Shown piece after piece: positions 9,530 through 20,793 of a stretch of DNA of 64,000 nucleotides. Below the pieces are notes generated by a model. It ran no database searches. It was not told the origin of the DNA and saw nothing but the letters and a program-made list of their open reading frames with translations. Numbering within the stretch: the stretch's first letter is position 1; every line of letters starts with the position of its first letter. A program made the position numbers and the translations under genes. The stretch is from Takakia lepidozioides (lineage: Eukaryota; Streptophyta; Takakiopsida; Takakiales; Takakiaceae), in the NCBI GenBank assembly GCA_030704615.1, contig CM060731.1, positions 73,386,756 through 73,450,755 of the forward strand, given 5' to 3'.

Positions 9530-10971
9530 TTAATCTTGAAAATCATCCGAATCCTCATCCTGTTCTAGACTGTCCTGCTCCTCCTCCACCCCCTCAGTGC
9601 CTCTCTCATCTCCAGCGGACTGCTCGTTGGCCAGGCTTTCGAAAATCCCATCTTCCCCTTGCGGAACTGTCCATCTCACCTCCGTTGGGTCGTCTTCCTC
9701 CCTGTCTGCGTCGTTCTCATCCGCTGAATCACATATGTACTTTCGTACCCGTCTACCTGTCTGAGCTGCTGCCAACTCTTTCCTTATCCTTCTGTCCTCC
9801 CTAGCCCTCTCCAAAATCTGCTCTACTTTACTGGGATTCTCACTTCTTCTAATCGCTGTATTTGCGAGTTTAGCTGCATAACTAGGAAGGGAGTAGTCCC
9901 TCACCGGGCTCGTCATGAAATCGGCCCTCGCAAAGAACGGGACATTCTTCCTGGCAGGAAGTTTAGGCCCTACATGTTTCGACCCGGACCCTACAATCCT
10001 GCACATGACAATCATCAACGAGACTAATGAGAACCACAGTCGGGAAATTCGTTTGACATAAATGACCCAGAAGGCTTTGCAAACTTACAATGTTTGCACT
10101 CACTCGTATTTCGGGTTCTCCTCCGCATCAATGTCCACTGTGTCTTCCTCGGACTCCGACGAATCCGAGGAGACTTCCGCTCTGTCGGGAGCCTTCACAT
10201 TCCGTTGCAGCCCCTCCAGATGGGATCCCCACACGGATGAATCCTCCTCGTAGGCAAAGAGGTGCCGGTCGGAAAACCGCCCAGCCCACATTGAGGCACC
10301 TGTTACAATGCCATCCACACATTACCACATGACGCTTCACATGTTGCGAACTACATCCTAACGAGAATTTGCAGAACAGCAGAGATCAAGATTCTGCATA
10401 CCTGTCCCACAGATGAGGTCGAGCACTGTGCCCTCCACGTCTGTGCATGTCTCCATAATTGTTTGAATGAAGGCAGGGCTCCGAGTCCGTGAGTACCGCA
10501 GGGGTTCCGTTGAAGTGAGGCTATGAGGGAGAAGTTCCTTGGGAACGTTGTTGAACAGAACGTTGTAATCGAGTGGGTCGCAGTTCGGGTCAACCTTTCC
10601 TCCCTCCTTCCGGAAAGCAAAGGTGGAGTTCTCCTTCACAAAGCAATATGCATCGAACTGCTTCGTCTGCATACACAGGGGGAAAACGATTAGAAACCGA
10701 ATGCGGCACCGCATTTGAAAACACCCAAGCAAATGAATGGACGAGTGCCAGTGTCGTAATCACCTTCTTCCCTTCCGACCGAAGGCCCAGTGTGTTGATG
10801 CACGTCCACTTCTTTTTCAGAATCGGGACGGCGCTCTTGCGGGTCCACTTCGCAATTCCTATCTGAGTGTTTTTTCCTCTGCTCGCCAGGACAACCACAT
10901 AGCCTCTGTCGTCCAACAACTGCCTCGGGAACATGAACCACCATGAATCGCATTTCAAACGCATCAAAAAC
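9530..10971 (-). CDS. DNA-methyltransferase-like protein, copy B (3' exons only)
   Basis: Four exons can be joined on the minus strand: 10971-10764, 10666-10402, 10299-10104 and 9998-9530. All have GT-AG borders and compatible phase. The product includes LLDDRGYVVVLASRG, TKQFDAYCFVKENSTFAF, RTRSPAFIQTIMETC, VLDLICGTG and GRFSDRHLFAYEEDSSVWG, then a long acidic tail ending in DEDSDDFQD. LDLICGTG corresponds to the SAM-binding FxGxG-type motif of N4/N6 amino-methyltransferases, which in beta-type enzymes lies towards the C-terminus. The blocks match copy A at 15.8-19.8 kb, and the central exon is 265 nt in both. No ParB-like or DPPY-equivalent exon was found upstream to 13.8 kb, so the gene is 5'-truncated or has distant exons. 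Whether it binds SAM is open. Confidence 0.6.
10698..10719. repeat. Palindrome copy inside a 97-nt intron of copy B
   Basis: GAATGCGGCACCGCATTT lies in the intron between 10764 and 10666. It is the rightmost clear copy in the window. Confidence 0.8.
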
Positions 10972-11519
10972 CTGCCAACCTCCGTTGCTAATGAATTAAT
11001 TCAAGAGAGCTTACCCTAGGCCGAGTAAACGAGTACTAAGATCTTTAATTATATATCAAGAAAGCTGCCATCAAGGATCATATCTCTAGCCAACGACTCA
11101 ACAGGTGGTTGCACGCCAATGGTCGCCAGACCTATTCAGTAATGATGGAATTTCAAAAGAAACGATGTAAATAAAACTAGTTGCATCTCAACATTCTCCA
11201 TTACATGTGCCAAGGGGGTGGCCTGAAGCCTATGCGAAGACAGACCCGGGAAAAGAGATGGTCCAGAATCAAAGTGATAGAATAGATTGAATGTCAAAAG
11301 AATATGAGAAGATTCGCCTGCAGTCTCTGTCCCTAGTTCATAACGAAACTTCAGGGACTGTACGAAACTATACACGACTTGCGTGAGCTGTGTCTTTCAG
11401 GTTCTTGTGCTTGAAATGTAGTTTGTTAAGAGGAAGCCACACATACCCACGCCCCAAGTGCTCCGACAGGTACGCCAGTTGAGGGAATTATTTCGGGCAA
11501 TACAGGCAGCTCAAAGTAA
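10972..11519. other. No gene seen
   Basis: No reading frame or repeat here can be supported. If copy B has a 5' exon it should lie in or beyond this stretch, but no match to copy A's upstream exons is visible. Confidence 0.5.
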
Positions 11520-11772
11520 AATGACGACGATGATGTGGCATGACGACGATGACGTGTTGATGATGACATGGCACTATGGCACTCTATTCACGCTCCACGC
11601 TAAACTAGCTCTCGACCTTCGGTCGTCGCTAGAACTAGCGCTTCGCGTTGCTCCGGGCACTAGGTACTAGCAACGACTTCTGAGAACAACGTCTAGATAG
11701 ATGGGCTATATTCAACTTTTATAGGGTGCCATCGTCATCGCCACGTTTGGTAGCCACGTCATCATCGTCAAA
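11520..11772. mobile_element. MITE-like foldback element
   Basis: The left end TGACGACGATGATGTGGCA and the reverse complement of the right end, TGACGATGATGACGTGGCT, agree at most positions. Inner GACGATGACG/ATGGCAC blocks continue the inverted repeat. The core contains a compact hairpin, CGACCTTCGGTCG (about 11616-11628), and a CTAG-rich stretch. At ~250 bp with no coding capacity it fits a non-autonomous DNA transposon. A clear target-site duplication was not found. GACGATGATGATGTGGCAG at about 48147 resembles the terminal sequence. Confidence 0.5.
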
Positions 11773-14079
11773 TGTTTTGAAACGTGCCCGGGCATGTGCG
11801 CGGACATGGTGGATGCTACACAACCTTTTTCACGGATTTGTATCGATGGGAGAAGCCGAGAAGATCAGCAATCCAAAGCAATTGTAAGTCGCCATCGAGG
11901 TCGTCGTCCACAGTAGAAATCTAAAAATCCCTCAAAGTTTTGAAGAGCGTCAGAATGACCCGTTGGAAACCCTTTTGTGGACTTCGCGCAGGGTCCTTTG
12001 GGACTCGTCTGGAAACTGCCTGCGCTATGCTCCTCAAGTCAAACGAAGCTGAGATGTGGAAAGGATATGAAAGAGGATCAGACCTTGCTCTTCTTGCTTC
12101 CTGCTCCGTGTCCGCGCTCTCTCACAGGCACATGAATGGCAGGGTGCACCGGCGTTCTCCTGTGTGGGCGGCAAGGAGACTTCAAAATCATGACGCTGTC
12201 TTCTCCTTGCACTGAACGGGCGGGCGGCCTCACATCATACAGGAATTTCACGGGCTCTGTGCAGCTGAAATCGGCAGCCAGCTTTGCAATGTGGAGCCCA
12301 AGGCGCTTACAAGTGATGGCTGTGACGTCTGCCCAGTCTACAGGAAAACCGGGAAATGGTATAACCTGGAAATCTCTGCATACTTTTTGGGTTTTCTACC
12401 CTGTTTTGCGGGGAAATGACCAGCGATTTCGTTCTCAGGTTGTTATGGAAGGGCTTGTGCACTGCCCACGGTATTCGCTGCAAGTTTGAAGAAGTGCAAG
12501 CATTTTGAGTTCAGGAAGGTTACCTAGTATGTGAAAGACATCGTTGAGGTCCTTCTAGTGCAGTGCATATCCACAATTGCTAATGAAGACGAACTAGAGG
12601 CAGAGAGAGATGCACTCAATAGGAGTGTTGGTTGAGGGCATAGTCCCCCAGATATGGCAGCCAGCTGTGGGGATTTCTACCCACCAGTTAGATACTCACC
12701 CTAAAGCCATAGCGCCTGCATGCAGCCAGAGGACAATCCAGCTACATGGAGCTGAGGGTTGGCGGAATGGCTGGTATAGACGTATAGACCTCATGCTACA
12801 AACCTCAATGTCAACTTCTACAATGCTACTCTAGCTCCCAATCCGACAATGTGACACATGCGGCTGTGAGGGCACAGTCTTTCACATTCGATGTCACCAA
12901 GGTAGGTTCTGTCCCTCGTGTTCTGCTCAAACTGGGCGAGTGGTCAATTGCCACAAGGCTACGAAACAATGTCTTATGAGTACATTCTCCTGGAAATACC
13001 CCAATTCAGCAGACAGAAATCTCAAGCAACGAACGACCTTCCCAGAAACGGCATCTAACTAAGTTTAAATGCAGCAGAAATCGTGAACACCATGATAAAA
13101 GGTACATCCCACTACTGGAGCGAACCAACTGCCTTATTGAGGGCATCCATATCCTCTCTCTTTTTGTCGAATGAAGTTAGGCAGAATACTTCTCTGGACT
13201 TTCTGTGACATGGGCGAGGAAATCATGGATGACCTCAAGGGTTTATCCACCCTCGGCTCTAGACTAAATTTAAACTCAGGACGGGAAGCCTACCTTTGAA
13301 CAGCAAACAGATGCAGGCATTTCCTCGACATGGCATGTGGAATTCAGCAGGTAATTTTCGATCTTGGGCCTGGCTCTCTTCTCTCTCGCTCGTCAATTAG
13401 CGGCCATAATAGAAGGACAACGACGTTGTTGGAATGCAGTGGGCATTCTAACTCAATTAACCTAAAACTGAGGAACTTTCTAGGATTTGAAGAGGACCTT
13501 CCTCTCCCTTTGTCAGGGGCTGACGTCGCTAGTAAGACTTACCTTGGAATAAACAATTGATCCGAGGTTCAGGCACATTCCCCTTGATGGATTTGAAGAG
13601 GGCGTCTCTCTCGTGAGAGTACCCAGGACAATGAATCAGAAAAAGAATGTTGGCTTCAAGTTGCCCACACAAACGGGCATTTGCAATCGTCCTATCTGCA
13701 TTTATTTAGTGGAGGAGAGCATTTGACGAAAGACCCCACTCATCTGCACGCACCGCTTGGTCTAATTCTTCCTTCCTTAGACTGAAGTAGCCATTTAACT
13801 TCCCCACCACGCGCTAACTGTTACCCTCCCCTGATACAGAGGCGTGGGGCATGGGGGGGTTGCGAGCGCTCCGATTCATAGTCGGGCCACAAGGCCGATG
13901 ACAACGACTCCAGTGCCTCCACATCCCACATGGTGCACTGCCTCCCCTGCACAGTTATACCCTATAAATGCACTAGTCCTCTATACCAGCTTATGGTTTT
14001 GTTTTCTTTTCGTTTTTGTTTTTTGTGACAAAAAGGGAAATACCCATGAGCGATCGCTCACAAATTAGGCCCCCTAATT
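11773..14079. other. No recognised gene
   Basis: Short reading frames are present, but none has family-like wording or convincing splice context. A dispersed repeat motif with TCTTATGAGTACATTCTC lies at 12965-12994 (see findings). Confidence 0.5.
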
Positions 14080-14560
14080 GTGGTGAGAGGAGAAATAACC
14101 TCTTTCATAGTAACATTGCCTCTGGCTAGACGTGCCCTGGTTCTCAAGCAAGTTCTATTGGCCTCTGTTTGGTACTTTGCTGCAGTTTGTCACCTTGGCT
14201 CGGATATTGTTAGTTGCCTCAAACAGCTCATGCGTAATTTTTTGCGGGGAGCCACCCCTTCAGCTCCAAACAGAAGATCCTTGGTCTCATGCGCTCAAGT
14301 CTGCAAGAGTAAGTAGGATGGTGGTAGTCTTGGCATCATCAATCCCGAACACCAAATCACTGCTTTGTTGGCCAAATGGATGATTCCCCAGATCTTTTCA
14401 GCACTCGGCCAGCCTTTGGTTTTTACTCATTCGCCAGCACATGGTCAACTCAGCTCCCACTTCCTCCCATCCTCGGTCTCCTTCGCTCAATTGCTGCTTC
14501 ACAGTAATTCTAGGATTGCCAAGTTGCCAAGGGGAAACAGTGGAGGGGGACACGGAGATC
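14080..14560 (+). mobile_element. Degraded LINE (non-LTR retrotransposon) fragment
   Basis: The translation contains ARRALVLKQVLLASVWYF and KQLMRNFLRG, then, after frame changes, MIPQIFSALGQP and LLLHS. This is the segment just after the reverse-transcriptase palm in plant LINEs. The minus-strand LINE at 59.7-63.0 kb has the equivalent block (AGKALIVNQVLLASFW, VRNFIRGAD). Only this part remains, and the frames are broken. Confidence 0.72.
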
Positions 14561-14616
14561 TCGCCATGCTGGTGGAGGGAGTTCGATCTAGAGACATAAT
14601 TAATTGGGAAACATAA

Positions 14617-15821
14617 AGGTCCTATGACCGATGTTAAAAACATAAAAGCCCCATAACCGCGGGTTGTGCTCAAGCTGTGCCCAACCACCGCTGATAGTAC
14701 GCTCACACGTGAACTATGGCCAACCTGCAGCTGCAGCAACGGCCACCTGCAAACTCAGCACGGACCAAGCTTTGGATCCCCTGCAAACACAAGAAGGAAG
14801 AAGCCTTGGATGCTGCAAACACAGGACGGCAGAAGCTTTGGAAAACGGTCCCTTGTCCTTTCACGCTTGTGATTCAACAAACATACTTAGGTGCAGCCAA
14901 GTTAGCCACGACTAAGTATGTGTGTCAACATAATCAAAGACGAATCGGACAGGCGTTACAAAATCTATATATAATCTGCACCCACAATACTCGGATCATT
15001 CTTCAGCCATAGTTCAGCAGCAAATAAAGAAACTAGAGACAACCCAAAACAGAAAAAAGGGTGGGCATCATCTCCAGGAATGTAGGCCCTCCCAATTTGG
15101 GTGGATCGGCTTCACATGAAACGCACTGTAGACGGTGCCGCCCCCTTCATTGCCGCACGTTGTCCCCTCCAAGGAATTATTGCAGCAGAGCAAGTGCTTT
15201 TTGCCGACGTGCACACAATCGTGGAACGGTTGCCTGCGGATGGATCGAGCGCAGAATATGAGAGAAGAAATCATGTGGGTGCCATGCAGATCGTTGCAGA
15301 AATGCTACAATCCGTAGGGCAGGCCTGGCTCGAAGTTCTGGGTCTGTGAATGTAGGTGGGTTGTGCAGCTGATTCGTCCGACAGGTTGGAAGGTACCGCC
15401 TGAAGCTGGAGTTCCGACCTTGTATATTTGGAAGAGTCAAGTGTGAGGTCATGATAACAAATGCGTAATCCTCGAGAGGAGGAATGAGGGGGTCTACAGA
15501 TTCGCTGCAGATTGCTGTCTCTATGTGCAGGTGCTAAGGCCGAGTTGTGAGCTCTTTTGGTTTGTGACAGAAGGAGAGAGAGGGGTAGAGTGGAGAGGGT
15601 GAGGAGTTGGATGAGCAACAGACAGGGGATGCTGGTTCTATGAGCTGACTGCGACGGGGTTCTGATGCGAGTCGAAATCGGGTCACAGTAAAACCTGTTG
15701 CTTTACCGCAACAGATCAGTGAGACACCTGTAAGATTTCAGCTTTTCACCAGTAGTGTCAATCTACAAAGAGTGTTTGGGGAGCCGTTCCAAGCCGGACA
15801 TTTGTGCCAATTGGATCCAGG
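14617..15821. other. Upstream region of methyltransferase-like copy A
   Basis: An 82-codon plus-strand frame at 15101-15349 (containing AAEQVLFADVHTIVERLPA) has protein-like composition. It could be a separate small gene or an upstream exon, but no splice path into 15822 could be shown. The frame containing the chosen start at 15822 is open back to about 15756, so the true start may lie upstream. Confidence 0.35.
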
Positions 15822-18800
15822 ATGGTGACGAAGTCCAGGCGTAATTGTTTGGTTTACGAGGAGATGAAGACAGAGGGATCAGATCTTCTGACGGAAGCAG
15901 ATGAGGAGAAAGACGTACAATTTGATGTTGTTGGTGGCTATGGGGATGACAACCTTCAAGCTGTGGTGAACAAGCTTTCCGTCTCCAATGGTTTGCCTCC
16001 CAAGATCCCGTTGTGCAGGATGATTCTTAATTCAAAAGTCCGTCCCATCATTGGTGCCCATGCTGGAGACATGTTGCGGGATTCCTTCCTCATGAATGGC
16101 TATATGGAAGGTTGTGGGTATTTCTTTGTTTCTGCAACAGACGAGGATGAGGAACCTGCGCTAGTGACAGACGAGATTAGAGAAACTTGGAGCTCATATT
16201 GGAAGGAAGTCAATGACGACTTCGACCATGAGTGCAAGAGAAACAAGCAATGGAGCTGGCTAAAGAATAGAATGTTCTACGTATGGGATGGCAACCACAG
16301 GTTGCAGACCTGGCTGAAGCTCATCAATTCAGTGAAGGCTACCGAGAAGGCATGGCACATCCGCGTGGACTGCAAGATTCTGCGATGCACGTCCAAAGAC
16401 ATTGGCATGCTCAAGGCTGCAATGCTCCAAACTAATGCGTAAGTTCTCTAATTTGGCCTCCAATTCTCATCCTTTCATTGGCATACATGACACATATTCA
16501 ACCTTTCATGGCATTCCCATCTCTCTATTTTGGCAGTCAAGGCCTTGGATTTTACATTTCATCATGTACATTGCTAAGGCTTTCTCAGTTCCCAAAGGTT
16601 GGTGTAGCCATCCCATTCCTTTGCTATATCTATTTTTGTGCCTAAAGACAGTGTGGGGGACTATCACTCAATTGCAGGCTCAATGAGCACGGCTTCGTAA
16701 GGACTGAAGATATTCACAACTTGTGGCACATTCAGATGATTGGGACAAGTCCAGTGACACAGTATGAAGGATTCTTGCCTAAATACCTCTACGACAAATC
16801 ACTTCGCAAAGAACCGGGCAGGACTTGGTATTCGATGACACAAGAAGCAATCATTGAGATCCTTGCCCATGTGAGTGGTGTAAGTGGTTGCGACAATGAG
16901 TTCTGGTAACAAAATTTGCTTGAGTGATTGAGTTCCGGTTTGCCTTAGTATCATGATTCAGTTTTTTTTCACCACTGTCAGTCATAATGGGGCAAGATGT
17001 ATTGAACTTGAGCAGGGCAACATTATGAAGGCACTTGCAAGAGCAAAGTTTGAGTATGATCAACACACCCCTGCAGAGGCGCGTACCAAAGAAGGGTTAG
17101 TTCGGAAACTGGAGGAGGCTCGGTGTGCAGCGCGATTGGAAACATCCAAGCAAATGACCAAAAAGCTGCCCATTTGCGATCCTAACAATGGATCAGAGTT
17201 TTTACCTACCCTACAAGCCTGCTATGAGGCAGGCAAACGGATTGGAGTAGAAAGGGCGTACGATATTGCCACGAGTGAGGTGCCGTCAAAGACAAAAGTT
17301 GAGTGGTTAAAACTGCATATGGAGACAGTCGAGAAACAAGAGGAAGCTTTCATGCCAGTGGGAACTGGTTTAACCAACAAGTCCCTTGAGGCTTGGATGG
17401 CAAAAGAGACGTGGTGGCATGAGGTATGATGCGAGACATAGTTTCTCCATGTATGTATATGTATATTCCATACAGGACTGAGACATTGTGTGAACTGCAG
17501 GTCATCACAGAAGCAATTGTACTGTTTGGTAGCCTAGAAAAGCACGGGGAGGTGGTCTCCGGTGTGTCAGCTGCTTCACTGGAAGGGTGGATATTGACAT
17601 GGAAAAAGAAAGCTTACAACAAGCTTTTTTTAAAGGAGACGGCATCACATAGAAGAACAATGCTCTTATCAGATGAGACTGGTGGCCCTCGGGCTGCCAA
17701 ACGATTGCTGTACAGGTGGTGAATCTTCCCTTTGTGACTTTATGGGCTCCTCTCCTCAAGAGTAGACCACGCAACAGTGCCACACAAGCTTCATCCTTGC
17801 TGTACCTGCAAAAACTATTTGTGGAATGTTGCAAATGGCTTTGCCCCACAAAGTTGGAAAGAGAATGGTCTTGCAGGTTGTGAAATGAACATTGGTATGG
17901 GTTGCTAAAGATGCTATGAAGGTTGATAACAAAATGTCTACTGTTGTTCACAGCTTGGCGGGCCAAGGGGGTCTGATGTGAGGAAGGGAACCATGCAGGT
18001 ACCTATTTGAAAATTTAACTGAGCTGCCCCTCATAGCCCAGGGCTGGGCCACTGATGAGGACGAAACCATTAGCATGTACACCATGGATCAACTACAGTA
18101 TATGGAAGAGAGGGCGATCATTGTTTGTCCTTGGTCCATTGACTATCCAGAGAATGAGGCTCCAGCCGAGGACAAGGGAAAGATGGAGATGATGGAGAAG
18201 AGAAGAGGCAGACATCCTTTGAAAATAGCTGATAAGATAAAAGAGAGAGTTAAACGCAAAGCAGCAATTGTCGCAGCTGCTAAACTAGAAGAAGACCGGA
18301 TGCAGGAACCCAAAACCCCCAACCCTTCTAAGTTGAGAAGGCAATACATGTTGAAAAAACGTGGAAAACAGCAAAGTACCCAACACACTGATGACAGGGT
18401 GGAGTCTGAGCGAACATCACCCAGTCTTGACACAGTTGACGTATTGCCTGCAAAGAGACAACGGGGTTCAATATGCGCACAATCGCCGGTAGTTTGGGCT
18501 GCAAGATATGTTGGCACTGCTAGTGGTCCACCGAATAGCACCGTTTTGTGCTTGTGCGCACATGTTGACGAGCTTGTGACCACTCCTCTTGGAGAACAGA
18601 AAAACAATGTTGTCGATGAATTGTATTCATTCCTTCATTCCTTGACAGATGGTCGGAGCTTGTTCCAACATGGAAATAGGAACTGGCAGACGGCCAATTT
18701 GATTTTGTATGAAGCACCTGATGGTCAGTGTGTGGGCAAAGATGATGAAGGGGACGTTCCAGCATGGAATGAGTACAAATATACAAATGTGGTGAAAGCT

Positions 18801-19814
18801 TTTGACTTTGCTGGCAAGTACTTGGTTGACAATGGGTGTTTCGTCCTCATTGCATCTAATGATCCGGGAATGAGGACCATTATTTACAAGCTGATAGAGC
18901 AGAAGAAGATGGAGCTGTTTCGAACATGGACTTGCATGAATGACAAACCCCTACATTGCAATTCTGGGAAGGTAAGGATTCTTGCATCTGAGATGACTGG
19001 TATTGGATTTATCATTATCTGAATATTAATTGCTGCATTTTGTGCTGCACATATTCCCAAGTCAGATGGTGAGGGTAAGCAAGTGTAATTTTTGCGCAGA
19101 CGAAGTTTTTTGATGCACATTGCATAATATGGGACGACTCAGAGTTCACACTGCGTGAGCAAGCGGCACTTTTGGATGAAGACAATGACGGCTTCAAGGC
19201 CGACTTTATTAGAAACTGTTTGCCTGATTCTGAGCTGACCAGGCCTGCCCAATCCAAGCACTCCTACAGGGGGGCAAAGGAGAAGTCACCTGCATTCTAT
19301 CAAACAATTATGGAACTGTGTTGTGCAGAGGGCGACAGGATTATTGATCTCACAGCTTCCACAGGTAAATATGTTGAGTATGCAAATGTTGCTTGTTGCC
19401 GACCTTGTTGGCATATTCTGCCCACAAAGATCCGCAATACTTGGAAGTACTGAACATGAACATGAGCACTTAGACCCTCTACATGGATTGAATCAACAAC
19501 TTTTAATGCATACATTGCAATTCCTATGTACAGGAAACTCTGTGAAAGCGGCCATTGCTACAGGAAGACACATAGCAGCTTTTGAGGCTGATGAAGCTCT
19601 GTACTCTGATGTACTTGCACCCCTCGACAACATTGTGAGGTGTGAGGACAACATGGAGAGGAGAAAGAGTATCGGAACAAAAAGCAATTCCAAACGGAAG
19701 GTCAATTATGGCGGGGAGAGCGTTTCGGGCAGTGCAGTTGGAGGCTGCCTGTTAAGTGAGCCATTACAGACTGTCAACGGTAGTTGCATATGCAGGACAG
19801 GTTATGAGTTATGA
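15822..19814 (+). CDS. ParB-like plus DNA-methyltransferase-like protein, copy A
   Basis: Seven exons stay in frame with GT-AG borders: 15822-16438, 16678-16870, 17016-17423, 17501-17715, 17999-18971, 19100-19364 and 19534-19814, about 983 aa. The N-terminal third reads VRPIIGAHAGDMLRDSFLMN, VWDGNHRLQTWLKL and LKAAMLQTNA. The GNHR block and its surroundings resemble the ParB/sulfiredoxin-like fold. A basic KR-rich stretch near codons 520-600 may be a nuclear localisation signal. The C-terminal third has LILYEAPDGQ where N4/N6 methyltransferases carry DPPY, LVDNGCFVLIAS, SPAFYQTIMELC and IDLTASTGNSVKAAIATGRH, the last in the place of the SAM-binding loop. ParB-methyltransferase fusions are known in phages and bacteria. 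The catalytic DPPY is not conserved, so activity is doubtful. Start uncertain. Confidence 0.7.
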
Positions 19815-20793
19815 CATGCATCAACTTATCTTTTGTTGGGTTGTATTTTGCAAGACTTTGACATGTTGCACCCATATTGATTTGATGATGGTTCATGTTC
19901 CAGTTTGGGTTTTCTAGTGGGGCCTGTGCATAGCCAAAGCCCACCAAACCTCTAGCCCAGGCCCTGCACTTGGCAGAGTGATGGGTCCTCCTCTATATAC
20001 ACCCTCGCAGGTGGCGGCAGTTCCTTCAGGAAAGCCCTAGTAGGAGTGCCCCACCGCCTCACCAGAAGTGGTTCCTACTTCTCTGCTCTCCTACACACAT
20101 GGCCTGATAAATTAGCCATTCCTACACCCCCTGCCATCCGACCCCATTGGCTGCTCCCTTTTCTTTACCTTCAAAACAACCTCCTTTGCAGATTCTGGGG
20201 TGCATATTCCGAGTCACCAGAATTTGTTCCAAGCACAATTTCTTTGGCTGCGCACAAGCGGATATAATAGTTTTGTTTTGAACTTGTTTAGTTGAATTGC
20301 AGCAGAGGCATCCAACCGGGACAGGAGACGAGAACCTTTAGAGACAGACTGATGGTATATTTTGATGTAGATTATCCTTTGTGAGAAAGCAGATTAACCT
20401 GTACAATAGAGCAGGTCTGATTCCAGAGGGAAGGAAAAGTGCCAAGGTTGCCAAGGTTGTAGCAATGATCGGTCTATTTTCGTTTCATGTTATTTGTGGT
20501 AGCTATGGGTTTTAGAGCCCAAGTGGTTGTCATTTGTGATCATTCTGAGCTGTTCGATCTGATTGTTGGCTGTATGGACATATGCTACCTCAGCTATGTC
20601 TGTACCTGCCAAAACATGGAGAAGTGTCACTCTATCAGCCAGTGTGGTTCAGTTAGTTGTGAAAACAAATATTTGTAAGAAGATACATCGAAGACTTAGA
20701 GCATGCTTCCCAATGACATTTCTTTACATGTTTCAATTGAATTGGAAAATGTTCCATGTCTCCATAATGTACAAATGCATGTACACCAATCAG
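19815..20793. other. Convergent intergenic region, no gene seen
   Basis: It lies between the 3' ends of the methyltransferase-like gene (plus) and the Nudix gene (minus), so it must hold both 3' UTRs. No structured repeat or further reading frame can be supported. Confidence 0.5.

Noticed and set aside
17954-17998. Possible small exon (LGGPRGSDVRKGTMQ) in the methyltransferase-like gene
   Set aside because: It would need a ~40-nt intron after it. Splicing 17715 directly to 17999 keeps phase and gives a continuous protein.
18143-18607. 154-codon minus-strand frame within the methyltransferase-like gene
   Set aside because: It lies wholly inside exon 5 of copy A, which is supported by phase and by copy B similarity further on.
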